A stretch of 64,000 nucleotides of DNA from Paracoccaceae bacterium (GTDB lineage Bacteria > Pseudomonadota > Alphaproteobacteria > Rhodobacterales > Rhodobacteraceae), in assembly GCA_014762635.1 (NCBI GenBank), contig JABURR010000042.1, forward strand, positions 1-64,000, read 5' to 3'. The position numbers and the translations under genes were made by a program. How positions within the stretch are numbered: position 1 is the stretch's first letter; each line of letters opens with the position of its first letter. Shown here one piece after another: positions 1 to 7,332 of the stretch. The notes below the pieces were generated by a model that was not told the origin of the DNA, ran no database searches, and saw nothing but the letters and a program-made list of their open reading frames with translations.

Positions 1-487
1 ACAGCAGATCCGGCAGACCGCCCATTTCACGGATGCCGCCCAGCGAGGCCTGCAGTTTGGCCTGCTCGCGCTCCATGCCAAGACGTTCCTTCTTGGTCAG
101 GCCCGCGGCGCCTTCGGCCATCTTCTCGTCGATTTCCTTCAGGCGGTTGATCGACTGGCTTACGGTCTTCCAGTTGGTGAGCGTGCCGCCCAGCCAACGG
201 TGGTTCATGTAGTACTGCGCACATCTCTCGGCGGCCTCGGCGACCGGCTTCGCGGCCTGGCGCTTGGTGCCGACGAACAGGATGCGGCCGTTCTTGGCCA
301 CGGTCTCGCGGACCACGTTCAGCGCCGCGTCGAGCATCGGCACGGTCTGGGTCAGGTCGAGAATGTGGATACCGTTCCGCTCACCGTAGATGAACTCGCC
401 CATGCGGGGGTTCCAACGCTGAGTCTGGTGGCCAAAGTGAACGCCAGCTTCGAGCAGCTGACGCAGAGAAAATTCAGGGAGCGCCAT
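1..487 (-). CDS. rpsB: 30S ribosomal protein S2 (3' part outside window)
   Basis: Ribosomal protein S2 of the small subunit. About 162 N-terminal residues are visible and the gene runs off the left edge, so this is an edge truncation, not a broken gene. The N-terminus [20 protein letters not shown] is the classic S2 start, followed by the QTQRWNPRM and WLGGTLTN motifs of the family. The start is the ATG at 487, with a GGAAAGGA purine run just upstream. A 214-bp leader without an ORF separates it from the divergent cupin gene and probably holds the rpsB promoter and leader RNA. The family assignment is direct from sequence. Confidence 0.97.
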   Translation of the reverse strand, partial: MALPEFSLRQLLEAGVHFGHQTQRWNPRMGEFIYGERNGIHILDLTQTVPMLDAALNVVRETVAKNGRILFVGTKRQAAKPVAEAAERCAQYYMNHRWLGGTLTNWKTVSQSINRLKEIDEKMAEGAAGLTKKERLGMEREQAKLQASLGGIREMGGLPDLL

Positions 488-701
488 GTCCATTTCCTTT
501 CCGGTTTGCGCCTCGGCGGGACGTCAGGGATCTCTCCCAACCGGCGGACCTTTGGGGATGTCTCCCCCGAAAGGCCCAAGCCCCGCCTGTGAAGTGGGGT
601 GCCATTAGCCCATGCATCATGGGTTGGCAAGCCCCAAGCAGCGCTTGCCGGACCCGTATCGCCGCGTCTACCCTGTTTCGTGACAAATTCAGGAGGTTCC
701 C

Positions 702-1040
702 ATGCCATTTCCCGCTTTCATGCAGGCCTTTCCCGGGCTCGACGTGCCGTTTTCCGAAGACGTGGTCTCGATCAATGCCGTGCGGTCCGACGACGGGCTG
801 GTGGCCTTCTTTACCTTCCACCAGGATATGGTCCTGCCGCCGCATTCCCACGGCGCGCAATGGGGCACCGTGGTGGAGGGCCAGATCGAGTTCACCATCG
901 GCGGCGAGACGAAGACATACGGCCCCGGCGACAGCTATGACATCCCCGCAGGCGTGGAGCACGGCGCGAAGATTGCCGCCGGGTCGCGGGTCATCGACGT
1001 GTTCGAGGAGGCCGACCGATATCCCCTCAAAACCCGATAG
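702..1040 (+). CDS. small cupin-domain protein
   Basis: A 112-residue single-domain cupin, a small beta-barrel fold that often binds a metal. Cupin motif 1 is visible as H48-x-H50 followed by E59, and motif 2 as the GDSYDIPAGVEH segment ending in H87, so a metal site is plausible. There is no signal peptide, so it is cytosolic. The start is the ATG at 702 behind an AGGAGG-like ribosome site. The gene stands between rpsB and psuK on its own strand. The reaction and ligand cannot be told from sequence; members of this size include small isomerases, dioxygenases and non-enzymatic sugar or metabolite binders. Confidence 0.8.
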   Translation: MPFPAFMQAFPGLDVPFSEDVVSINAVRSDDGLVAFFTFHQDMVLPPHSHGAQWGTVVEGQIEFTIGGETKTYGPGDSYDIPAGVEHGAKIAAGSRVIDVFEEADRYPLKTR

Positions 1041-1076
1041 AAGTCCGATGAAATTCCGATAGTTTTCCGATTTGGT
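1033..1076. repeat. four 11-bp direct repeats (YCCGAT units)
   Basis: Four consecutive 11-bp units start at 1033, 1044, 1055 and 1066. Each begins with CCCGAT or TCCGAT and the rest of each unit is more variable. The first unit overlaps the stop codon of the cupin gene and the array lies 45-88 bp before psuK. A period close to one DNA helical turn puts all copies on the same face of the helix, as in some operators, but no protein is linked to it. Confidence 0.6.
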
Positions 1077-1120
1077 TTTTGCGGCTTGCCGCGCCCCCTG
1101 CCCCTTGGCACAACCCGACC

Positions 1121-2014
1121 ATGACACGCGCGCCCGACATCCTCTGTATCGGCTCGGTCCTGTGGGACGTGATCGGCCGTTCGGCCAGCCACATGCGGGT
1201 CGGATCGGACGTGCCGGGTCGGATCACGCGAGTGCCGGGCGGGGTCGCGATGAACATCGCGATGACGCTCCGCCGCTTCGATCTGCGGCCTGCTGTTCTG
1301 ACCGCGATCGGCAGCGATCCCGAGGGGCGCGAGTTGGTCGAGACCTGCACGCGGCTCGGGATAGGCACGGATTTCGCGCATGTTTCCAGTGACTTGCCGA
1401 CCGACGTCTATATGGCGGTCGAGGGCGCGAACGGGTTGATCGCGGCGATTGCGGATGCTCATTCACTCGAGGCGGCGGGCGACAAGATCCTGCGTCCTTT
1501 GGCTGATGGCAGGCTTGGAAGCGCCGAGGCGCCCTACCCCGGGATCATCGCGCTTGACGGCAACCTGACCGAGGCGCTGCTGGCGGAGATTGCCGCGAGC
1601 CCCTTGTTTTCAAAGGCAGATCTGCGCGTGGCCCCGGCCAGCCCCGGCAAGGCCGAGCGGCTGCAGCCGCTTCTCTCTCACCCCCGGGCGACGCTTTATC
1701 TCAATCTTGAGGAAGCCGGTATTCTCTGTCAGGCCGAATTCCGATCGGCAAAACAGGCCGCCGAAGCCTTGGGAAAGCGCGGGGCCAACCGGGTTCTGGT
1801 GACGGATGGAGGTCGCCCGTGCGCCGAGGCGCATCGCGGTACCCTCCGCAGCGCCACACCACCCGAGGTTCTGGTGACGCGGATCACCGGCGCGGGCGAC
1901 AGTTTCATGGCCGCGCATATTGCGGCGGAATTCGCGGGCCGGGCGCCGGAAGAGGCGCTGGACCGGGCCTTGGCTGCGGCGGCGGCCCATGTTTCAGGCG
2001 AGGCGCATCAATGA
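1121..2014 (+). CDS. psuK: PfkB-family sugar kinase, probable pseudouridine kinase
   Basis: A ribokinase/PfkB-type kinase of 297 residues, likely phosphorylating pseudouridine to pseudouridine 5'-phosphate in nucleoside salvage. The N-terminal ILCIGSVLWDVIG segment and the GGVAMNIA substrate-binding stretch are PfkB signature 1. The C-terminal RITGAGDSFMAAHIA is PfkB signature 2 with the catalytic Asp. The start chosen is the ATG at 1121, because residues before it do not match the family. It overlaps psuG by four bases (ATGA), and that pairing is the main reason for calling the substrate pseudouridine rather than another nucleoside or sugar. Confidence 0.85.
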   Translation: MTRAPDILCIGSVLWDVIGRSASHMRVGSDVPGRITRVPGGVAMNIAMTLRRFDLRPAVLTAIGSDPEGRELVETCTRLGIGTDFAHVSSDLPTDVYMAVEGANGLIAAIADAHSLEAAGDKILRPLADGRLGSAEAPYPGIIALDGNLTEALLAEIAASPLFSKADLRVAPASPGKAERLQPLLSHPRATLYLNLEEAGILCQAEFRSAKQAAEALGKRGANRVLVTDGGRPCAEAHRGTLRSATPPEVLVTRITGAGDSFMAAHIAAEFAGRAPEEALDRALAAAAAHVSGEAHQ

Positions 2015-2928
2015 TCGACATGTCCCACTCCACCGAGGTCGCGGAGGCCCTGCGCGAAGGTGTTCCTGTCGTGGCACTGGAATCCACGATCATCACGCAC
2101 GGGATGCCCTATCCGCAAAACCTCGAAACCGCCCGCGAGGCAGAGGCCCAGGTGCGGGCCCACGGCGCGGTTCCGGCCACGATCGCGGTTCTGAACGGCA
2201 CCCTGCACGTGGGCTTGTCAGACCGTTTGCTCGAGAGGCTGGCCCGCGCGCATGACGTGGCCAAGCTGTCGCGCGCGGATCTTGCAGCCTGTCTTTCGCG
2301 CAGCGGGTCAGGCGCGACCACCGTCGCCGCCACAATGATCGCGGCACGGTTGGCCGGGATCGACGTTTTCGCCACCGGTGGCATCGGCGGGGTGCATCGG
2401 GGCGCGGAGACCAGCTTCGACATCTCGGCCGACCTTCGGGAACTGTCCGAGACACCGGTCACCGTGGTTGCCGCCGGGGCGAAAGCGATCCTCGACCTGC
2501 CGAAGACGCTCGAAGTTCTCGAAACCTTAGGCGTCCCGGTCATCGCCGTGGGTCAGGATGAGCTCCCCGCCTTCTGGTCGCGTTCCTCGGGTCTGAAGGC
2601 GCCGCTCCGGATGGACACGGCCTCGGAGATCGCGGCAGCCCACCTGATGCGCGGGGCTCTCGGCCTGCCCGGTGGGCAACTCGTGGCCCAACCCGTGCCG
2701 CCCGAACATGAGATTCCCCGCGAGGATATCTCGGCGGTCATAGATGTAGCGCTGTCCGAATTGCCCTCGGCCGGGGTTTCCGGAAAGGCAGTCACGCCCT
2801 ACCTTCTCCAGCGGATATTCGACCTGACCGGAGGCGCTTCTTTGCGTACCAATGTCGAGTTGGTTCTGAACAACGCTCGGCTCGCGGCGGAAATCGCGTG
2901 GGAAATCCAGGACCAGCGCAATTTCTGA
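2011..2928 (+). CDS. psuG: pseudouridine-5'-phosphate glycosidase
   Basis: Cleaves the C-C glycosidic bond of pseudouridine 5'-phosphate to give uracil and ribose 5-phosphate, the second step after PsuK. The 305-residue protein has the family features ALESTIITHGMPYPQN near the N-terminus, the SGATTVAATMIAA stretch and the FATGGIGGVHRGAE motif. The start is the ATG at 2011, overlapping the psuK stop, so the two are translationally coupled. Length is normal for the family. No pseudouridine importer is next to the pair, so salvage of pseudouridine from internal RNA turnover is possible. Confidence 0.95.
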   Translation: MIDMSHSTEVAEALREGVPVVALESTIITHGMPYPQNLETAREAEAQVRAHGAVPATIAVLNGTLHVGLSDRLLERLARAHDVAKLSRADLAACLSRSGSGATTVAATMIAARLAGIDVFATGGIGGVHRGAETSFDISADLRELSETPVTVVAAGAKAILDLPKTLEVLETLGVPVIAVGQDELPAFWSRSSGLKAPLRMDTASEIAAAHLMRGALGLPGGQLVAQPVPPEHEIPREDISAVIDVALSELPSAGVSGKAVTPYLLQRIFDLTGGASLRTNVELVLNNARLAAEIAWEIQDQRNF

Positions 2929-3072
2929 CCGCGGATTGGACCCTGCCCTTGAGGTTGTGCGCCTGAATTTTGGGCAAGATGGCAGTAAAATCGCAGGAAG
3001 CCGCGCAATCCGTTGTGATGCCCGCGCAAAGCCCCTAGATACTCAATTCAGGAAGAATAGCGACCGTGACGA

Positions 3073-3804
3073 ATGAATAACCCATTCGAAGAAACCCCAA
3101 CGCCCCGACGAAAGCGGCGCCTGTTCGGCGGACTGCGGTCCAATTTCCTGACCGGGCTCGTGGTCATTGCCCCTATATGGCTGACCATCTACCTGATCTG
3201 GACGGTCATCGGCTGGATCGACAGCTGGGTTCTTCCTTTTGTCCCGTCGCAATACCGAATCGACCGCTATATCGGGATCGACCTGCGCGGTGTCGGCGTC
3301 ATCATCTTCTTCCTGTTCACGATCATCGTGGGCTGGCTTGCCAAGGGACTCCTGGGGCGCTCGCTGCTGAGTTGGGGGGAAGGCGTGGTCAACCGTATGC
3401 CGGTCGTCCGCTCGATCTACAGTGGTGTGAAGCAGATTGCCGAGACGGTCTTTGCCCAGTCGGAAACCAATTTCGACAAGGCTTGCCTGGTGGAATATCC
3501 CCGGCGCGGAATCTGGGCGATCGCCTTCATCTCGACCAAGGCGAAGGGTGAGATTTCAGGAAAGATCCCGCGTGACGAAGACATCATGTCGGTCTTCCTG
3601 CCAACCACCCCGAACCCGACTTCCGGCTTCCTGCTCTTCGTGCCCCGGTCGGACGTGATCGAGCTGGACATGAACGTGGAGGATGCCGCGAAGCTGGTGA
3701 TCTCGGCCGGCCTCGTCTACCCGAACCCCAAGGACCCAAGCAAACCCAGCAAGAAGGGCAACGGGACAGGAAAAGCTGATTCCAAGGGCGAAGCGGTGGA
3801 CTGA
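3073..3804 (+). CDS. DUF502-family inner membrane protein
   Basis: A 243-residue protein of the DUF502 family with no established biochemical role. Two hydrophobic segments are visible at about residues 28-50 (TGLVVIAPIWLTIYLIWTVI) and 75-95 (GVIIFFLFTIIVGWLAKG), followed by a soluble region with the conserved NRMPVVRSIYSGVKQ stretch and the GFLLFVPRSDV motif. The C-terminal 25 residues are lysine- and proline-rich, probably disordered. It is a single-gene unit converging on bdhA, with only 29 bp between the two stops. Confidence 0.88.
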   Translation: MNNPFEETPTPRRKRRLFGGLRSNFLTGLVVIAPIWLTIYLIWTVIGWIDSWVLPFVPSQYRIDRYIGIDLRGVGVIIFFLFTIIVGWLAKGLLGRSLLSWGEGVVNRMPVVRSIYSGVKQIAETVFAQSETNFDKACLVEYPRRGIWAIAFISTKAKGEISGKIPRDEDIMSVFLPTTPNPTSGFLLFVPRSDVIELDMNVEDAAKLVISAGLVYPNPKDPSKPSKKGNGTGKADSKGEAVD

Positions 3805-3833
3805 GGGCTGCGGCGGCCCCCAGCCCTATCGTA

Positions 3834-4607
3834 TCAGGACGCTGTCCAACCGCCGTCGAGGCTGATCGTCGTGCCGCGAATCTGGTCTCCGTTGGGCGAA
3901 CACAGGAAGGACACGGTCCCGGCTACCTGCGAAATCGTGGCGAAGTCCCGCGACGGATGCTTCACCAGGATGACGTCGCGCAGGACCGTCTCGCGATCCA
4001 TGTTGTGCGTCTTCATCTGATCGGGGATCTGTTTCTCGATGATCGGTGTCAGGACATAGCCCGGGCAGATCGCGTTGCAGGTGATGGGCTCCTGCGCGGT
4101 TTCGAGCGCGACCGATTTCGTCAGGCCCACAACCCCGTGCTTGGCCGCAATATAGGCCGATTTAAAAGGCGATGCGCGCAGCCCGTGCGCCGAGGCGATA
4201 TTGACGATCCGCCCCCACCCGGCCTTGCGCATCATCGGCAGGGCCGCGGCCGTGGTATGGAAGGCCGAGTTGAGGTTGATGGCGATGATCGCGTCCCACT
4301 TGTCCACCGGGAATTCGTCCACCGGGGCCACGTGCTGGATTCCGGCGTTGTTCACGAGGATGTCACAGGCGCCCGCCTTTTCGATCAGGGCGCGGCATTC
4401 GTCACCCTTCGACATGTCTGCCTTGATGTAGCGCGATTCGACGCCGTACTCATCCCCGATTCGCTTGGCCTCGGCATGGTCCTCGTCGGTATCGGTAAAG
4501 GAGTTCAGAACCACATTGGCTCCCTGCCGGGCGAGGTCCTCGGCGATGCCAAGCCCGATGCCAGAGTTCGACCCCGTAATTACTGCTGTCTTGCCTTTGA
4601 AAGCCAT
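3834..4607 (-). CDS. bdhA: 3-hydroxybutyrate dehydrogenase (SDR family)
   Basis: A short-chain dehydrogenase of 257 residues, probably the NAD-dependent D-3-hydroxybutyrate to acetoacetate enzyme of polyhydroxybutyrate turnover. The N-terminal TGSNSGIGLGIA dinucleotide motif, NNAGIQHVAPVDEFP, the catalytic serine region NIASAHGLRASPFKSAY and YIAAKHG (Tyr-x-x-x-Lys) are all present, and the NNAGIQHV form is typical of BdhA. The start is the ATG at 4607, because residues further upstream do not match the family. It is monocistronic. The 261 bp upstream carry a separate small transcription unit on the same strand, closed by its own terminator before bdhA. Confidence 0.88.
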   Translation of the reverse strand: MAFKGKTAVITGSNSGIGLGIAEDLARQGANVVLNSFTDTDEDHAEAKRIGDEYGVESRYIKADMSKGDECRALIEKAGACDILVNNAGIQHVAPVDEFPVDKWDAIIAINLNSAFHTTAAALPMMRKAGWGRIVNIASAHGLRASPFKSAYIAAKHGVVGLTKSVALETAQEPITCNAICPGYVLTPIIEKQIPDQMKTHNMDRETVLRDVILVKHPSRDFATISQVAGTVSFLCSPNGDQIRGTTISLDGGWTAS

Positions 4608-4682
4608 GTTTGCCGTCCTTTGCTGCAACTGCGAAGACCTTACATCCTGCAGCCGCAAAGAACAGAGGGGCGCCTCCGAAGC

Positions 4683-4714
4683 GACCAAAAAAAACGCCCG
4701 CACGAAGCGGGCGC
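4683..4714 (-). terminator. intrinsic terminator, minus strand
   Basis: Read on the minus strand, a GCGCCCGC stem with a TTCGT-type loop and a GCGGGCG partner is followed by eight U. It lies upstream of bdhA, so it ends a transcript that starts before bdhA rather than bdhA itself. Confidence 0.8.
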
Positions 4715-4762
4715 TAAGTTATTGAGGCAGGTTTCATACAGGCAAGAAACCTATCGAGCAGT
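4683..4762 (-). ncRNA. candidate small RNA (about 80 nt)
   Basis: A minus-strand transcript is predicted from about 4762 to the end of a strong intrinsic terminator at 4683. Its promoter (TTGGCC, 17-bp spacer, TATAAA) lies at 4797-4769 and nothing in the interval resembles a normal gene. A 17-codon ORF begins at 4767, before the likely transcription start, and MKPASIT could be read from 4737; neither has a convincing ribosome site. I do not recognise the RNA family. The call rests only on promoter and terminator geometry. Confidence 0.45.
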
Positions 4763-4768
4763 GGCATC

Positions 4769-4797
4769 TTTATACGCGACCCACCGCCGGGGGCCAA
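4769..4797 (-). promoter_or_regulatory. sigma-70-type promoter of the candidate sRNA
   Basis: On the minus strand, TTGGCC (4797-4792) and TATAAA (4774-4769) are separated by exactly 17 bp. Transcription would start near 4762, about 80 bases before the terminator at 4714-4683. Confidence 0.5.
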
Positions 4798-4868
4798 GCT
4801 AAAAGTTTGAAAAGGCGGAATAGACAGCCTAGGCTCGAAGTAACCAACAGAAGAGGGTTAATTCAAAA

Positions 4869-6692
4869 ATGGCAAAAATAAGGCCTATCGTGCAGCGCTG
4901 TTTCCGACTACCTACAGTTGCTTTCGCTGCGGCTTTCTCGGTCGGAATCGCAAGCGCCGAACCGCAACATGGCATAGCTATGTACGGCGATCCCGCGCTC
5001 CCACCCGATTTTGTGTCCCTGCCCTATGTGAACCCAGAGGCCCCCAAGGGCGGACGTATCGCATTCGGAGAGGCCGGTGCGTTTGACTCGCTCAACCCGC
5101 ATATCCTGAAAGGGCGCGCGCCCTACGGCGTCCGCGCCTATGTTTTCGAGAGCCTCCTTGGCCGGTCTTGGGATGAGCCATTCACGCTCTACGGTCTTCT
5201 GGCCGAATCGGTGGAGACGCCTCCGGATCGGTCGTGGGTGGAATTCACGCTGCGACCCGAGGCGAAGTTCTCGGATGGCTCGCCGGTCACGGTGGAGGAC
5301 GTACTCTGGTCCTACGAGACTTTGGGCACCGAAGGACACCCGCGCTACCACGGCGCATGGGGCAAGGTTGCAACCGCAGAAGCCACCGGCCCGCGCAGCA
5401 TCCGCTTCACCTTCAACACCGAAGATCGCGAGTTGCCGCTGATTCTGGGCCTGCGCCCGATCCTGCAGAAGGCCCAGTGGGACGGTCGTGACTTTGCCGA
5501 AAGCGGGCTCGACGTGGTACCGATCGGCTCCGCGCCCTACGTCATCGGCGATTTCGAGGCCGGGCGCTTCATCTCGTTGAAGCGCAACCCGGATTACTGG
5601 GGCAAGGATCTGCCCTTCATGCGCGGTCAGGCGAATTTCGACGAGATTCGTTACGACTACTTCGGCGATGGCGATGTGGTTTTCGAGGCATTCAAGGCCG
5701 GCGAGATCGACTCCTACCGCGAAGGCAATGCCCAGAAATGGGATACCCAGTACGACTTTCCGCGGGTGCAATCGGGAGAGGTCGTGAAGTCGATTGTCGA
5801 GCATCAGCGGCCGTCGGGGATTCGCGGTTTCGTGATGAACACCCGCAACCCGGTCTTCGCCGATTGGCGGGTGCGCGACGCGATGATCCATGCCTTCAAC
5901 TTTGAATTCATCAACCAGACGCTCAACGGCGGGAGCCAGCCGCGGATCACCTCCTACTTCTCGAACTCGGTGCTGGCCATGTCGTCCGGCGCCGCCGAGG
6001 GCAAGGTCCGAGCGCTTCTCGAACCCCACGCCGACCAACTGCTTCCCGGCGCGCTTGAGGGATACGCCCTGCCCGCCTCTGACGGCACCGAGCGCAACCG
6101 CGCCAATATCCGCGCCGCCATCGACCTGATGGCCGAAGCGGGCTGGACAGTTCAGGACGGGGTGATGCGCAACGCCCAGGGCCAGGACTTCACCTTCGAG
6201 ATCGTCCTTAGCCAGGGCGCGACCGAGACGCAGCAGATCGTCGACATCTTTGCCTCCGCCCTGTCACGGATGGGAATCACGCCGACCATCACCACCGTGG
6301 ACAGCGCCCAGTACAAGGAACGGACAAATGTCTACGATTTTGACATGGCGTACTATTACCGGGGCCTTTCGCTCTCTCCCGGAAACGAGCAGATGCTCTA
6401 CTGGGGATCGGCCGGCGTAACCGAACCGGGAACCCGGAACTGGATGGGCATGGATTCGCCGGTTGCCGAGGACATGATCCAAAACATGCTGACAGCCCAG
6501 TCGCGAGATGATTACTTGGCGTCCGTAAAGGCGCTTGACCGGATTCTGACCACGGGTCGCTACGTGATCCCGATTTGGTTCTCCGATCACTCGCGCCTTG
6601 CACATGAAAGTCGGCTCAAATTCCCGGATCGGGTGCCGATGTACGGAGATTGGATCGGGTTTCAGCCCGACATTTGGTGGAACGAGGAGTAA
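4869..6692 (+). CDS. extracellular solute-binding protein, family 5 (YejA-like)
   Basis: A 607-residue periplasmic binding protein of the peptide/oligopeptide family 5. The N-terminus has basic residues, a hydrophobic core and a SIASAEP-type cleavage region around residue 32. The GRIAFGEAGAFDSLNPHILKG segment and the following AYVFESLL and VEFTLRPEAKFSDGSPVT stretches are typical of family-5 proteins related to YejA, which deliver peptides or antimicrobial peptides to ABC importers. It is an orphan here: only a 38-residue lipoprotein follows before a terminator, and no permease or ATPase genes are linked. Substrate unknown. Confidence 0.88.
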   Translation: MAKIRPIVQRCFRLPTVAFAAAFSVGIASAEPQHGIAMYGDPALPPDFVSLPYVNPEAPKGGRIAFGEAGAFDSLNPHILKGRAPYGVRAYVFESLLGRSWDEPFTLYGLLAESVETPPDRSWVEFTLRPEAKFSDGSPVTVEDVLWSYETLGTEGHPRYHGAWGKVATAEATGPRSIRFTFNTEDRELPLILGLRPILQKAQWDGRDFAESGLDVVPIGSAPYVIGDFEAGRFISLKRNPDYWGKDLPFMRGQANFDEIRYDYFGDGDVVFEAFKAGEIDSYREGNAQKWDTQYDFPRVQSGEVVKSIVEHQRPSGIRGFVMNTRNPVFADWRVRDAMIHAFNFEFINQTLNGGSQPRITSYFSNSVLAMSSGAAEGKVRALLEPHADQLLPGALEGYALPASDGTERNRANIRAAIDLMAEAGWTVQDGVMRNAQGQDFTFEIVLSQGATETQQIVDIFASALSRMGITPTITTVDSAQYKERTNVYDFDMAYYYRGLSLSPGNEQMLYWGSAGVTEPGTRNWMGMDSPVAEDMIQNMLTAQSRDDYLASVKALDRILTTGRYVIPIWFSDHSRLAHESRLKFPDRVPMYGDWIGFQPDIWWNEE

Positions 6693-6695
6693 ACA

Positions 6696-6812
6696 ATGAA
6701 GAAAATCGCAATCGTTTCGGTTCTTCTGGCCCTGGCTGGCTGCGGGAACACTCTTGAAGGCTTGTCTGCCGACTTTGGCAGCAACAAAGAACGCGTTCAG
6801 GAAGCATTCTGA
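6696..6812 (+). CDS. very small lipoprotein, entericidin-like
   Basis: A 38-residue protein beginning MKKIAIVSVLLALAGCGN, a textbook lipoprotein signal with lipobox LAGC at Cys16. The mature part would be only about 23 residues, ending in a charged NKERVQEAF tail. It starts three bases after the stop of the family-5 binding protein and shares its transcript, with GAGGAG overlapping that stop region as ribosome site. The layout resembles entericidin-type membrane peptides, but the mature sequence is too short and diverged to be sure. Its operon partner suggests an envelope role. Confidence 0.7.
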   Translation: MKKIAIVSVLLALAGCGNTLEGLSADFGSNKERVQEAF

Positions 6813-6835
6813 TACCACTCACGAAAGACTGCGAA

Positions 6836-6864
6836 GGGCCGGGTTTCCCGGCCCTTTGTCTTTT
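6836..6864 (+). terminator. intrinsic terminator after the binding protein/lipoprotein unit
   Basis: A perfect 8-bp stem GGGCCGGG/CCCGGCCC with a TTT loop is followed by TTTGTCTTTT. It closes the two-gene unit just before the convergent usg gene. Confidence 0.92.
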
Positions 6865-6869
6865 CTGCT

Positions 6870-7139
6870 TCAATGCAGCGTGAACTCTCCGGTCACGTTG
6901 CGCCATTCTCCGGGCGAGATCATCTTTCGGTGGGTGAATCGCACGGAATGGAGCGGGCCCTCGATTTCCTTCTGCCAGAACTCGATGAATTTGAAGAGCT
7001 GCGGATAATCGGGCGCCAGATCGTATTCCTGCCAGACGAAGCTATTCAAAACATTGCGAAAATCTGGCATCCGGTAGTATAGCTCGGCCGTCGTCAGCCC
7101 GTATCCCTTCAGCATGAGTTCTGTATCGCTGATGCTCAT
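6870..7139 (-). CDS. usg: Usg family protein
   Basis: An 89-residue protein of the alphaproteobacterial Usg family, named for a position near tryptophan genes in other species; its function is not established. The family pattern is clear: a LMLKGYGLTTAELYYRMPD N-terminus, then the QEYDLAPDYPQL segment and a hydrophobic/aromatic middle. No signal peptide or membrane segment is seen. It is a single gene that converges on the upstream terminator and is divergent from gyrA, sharing a 193-bp promoter region with it. Confidence 0.88.
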   Translation of the reverse strand: MSISDTELMLKGYGLTTAELYYRMPDFRNVLNSFVWQEYDLAPDYPQLFKFIEFWQKEIEGPLHSVRFTHRKMISPGEWRNVTGEFTLH

Positions 7140-7332
7140 CGGTTACCTCGCGGTTATTCTTCTTTTCTGAATTGAGCCGCATTTCGAAATAGTTTTCAAC
7201 AAAAACAGTGTGTTATCACTCACCCTATGTGGCTGCTTCACCCGCGACGATCCTGCCATTGCACCCAACATCGGGGTTCTGATAGAGTTCGGGCAACTAA
7301 ATCTTGTGAACAGTCAGAAAAGTGGCGGACGC

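Noticed and set aside
702-1040. Linking the small cupin to the pseudouridine genes as one operon
   Set aside because: Repeats and an 80-bp gap separate them, and no functional relation is evident from sequence.
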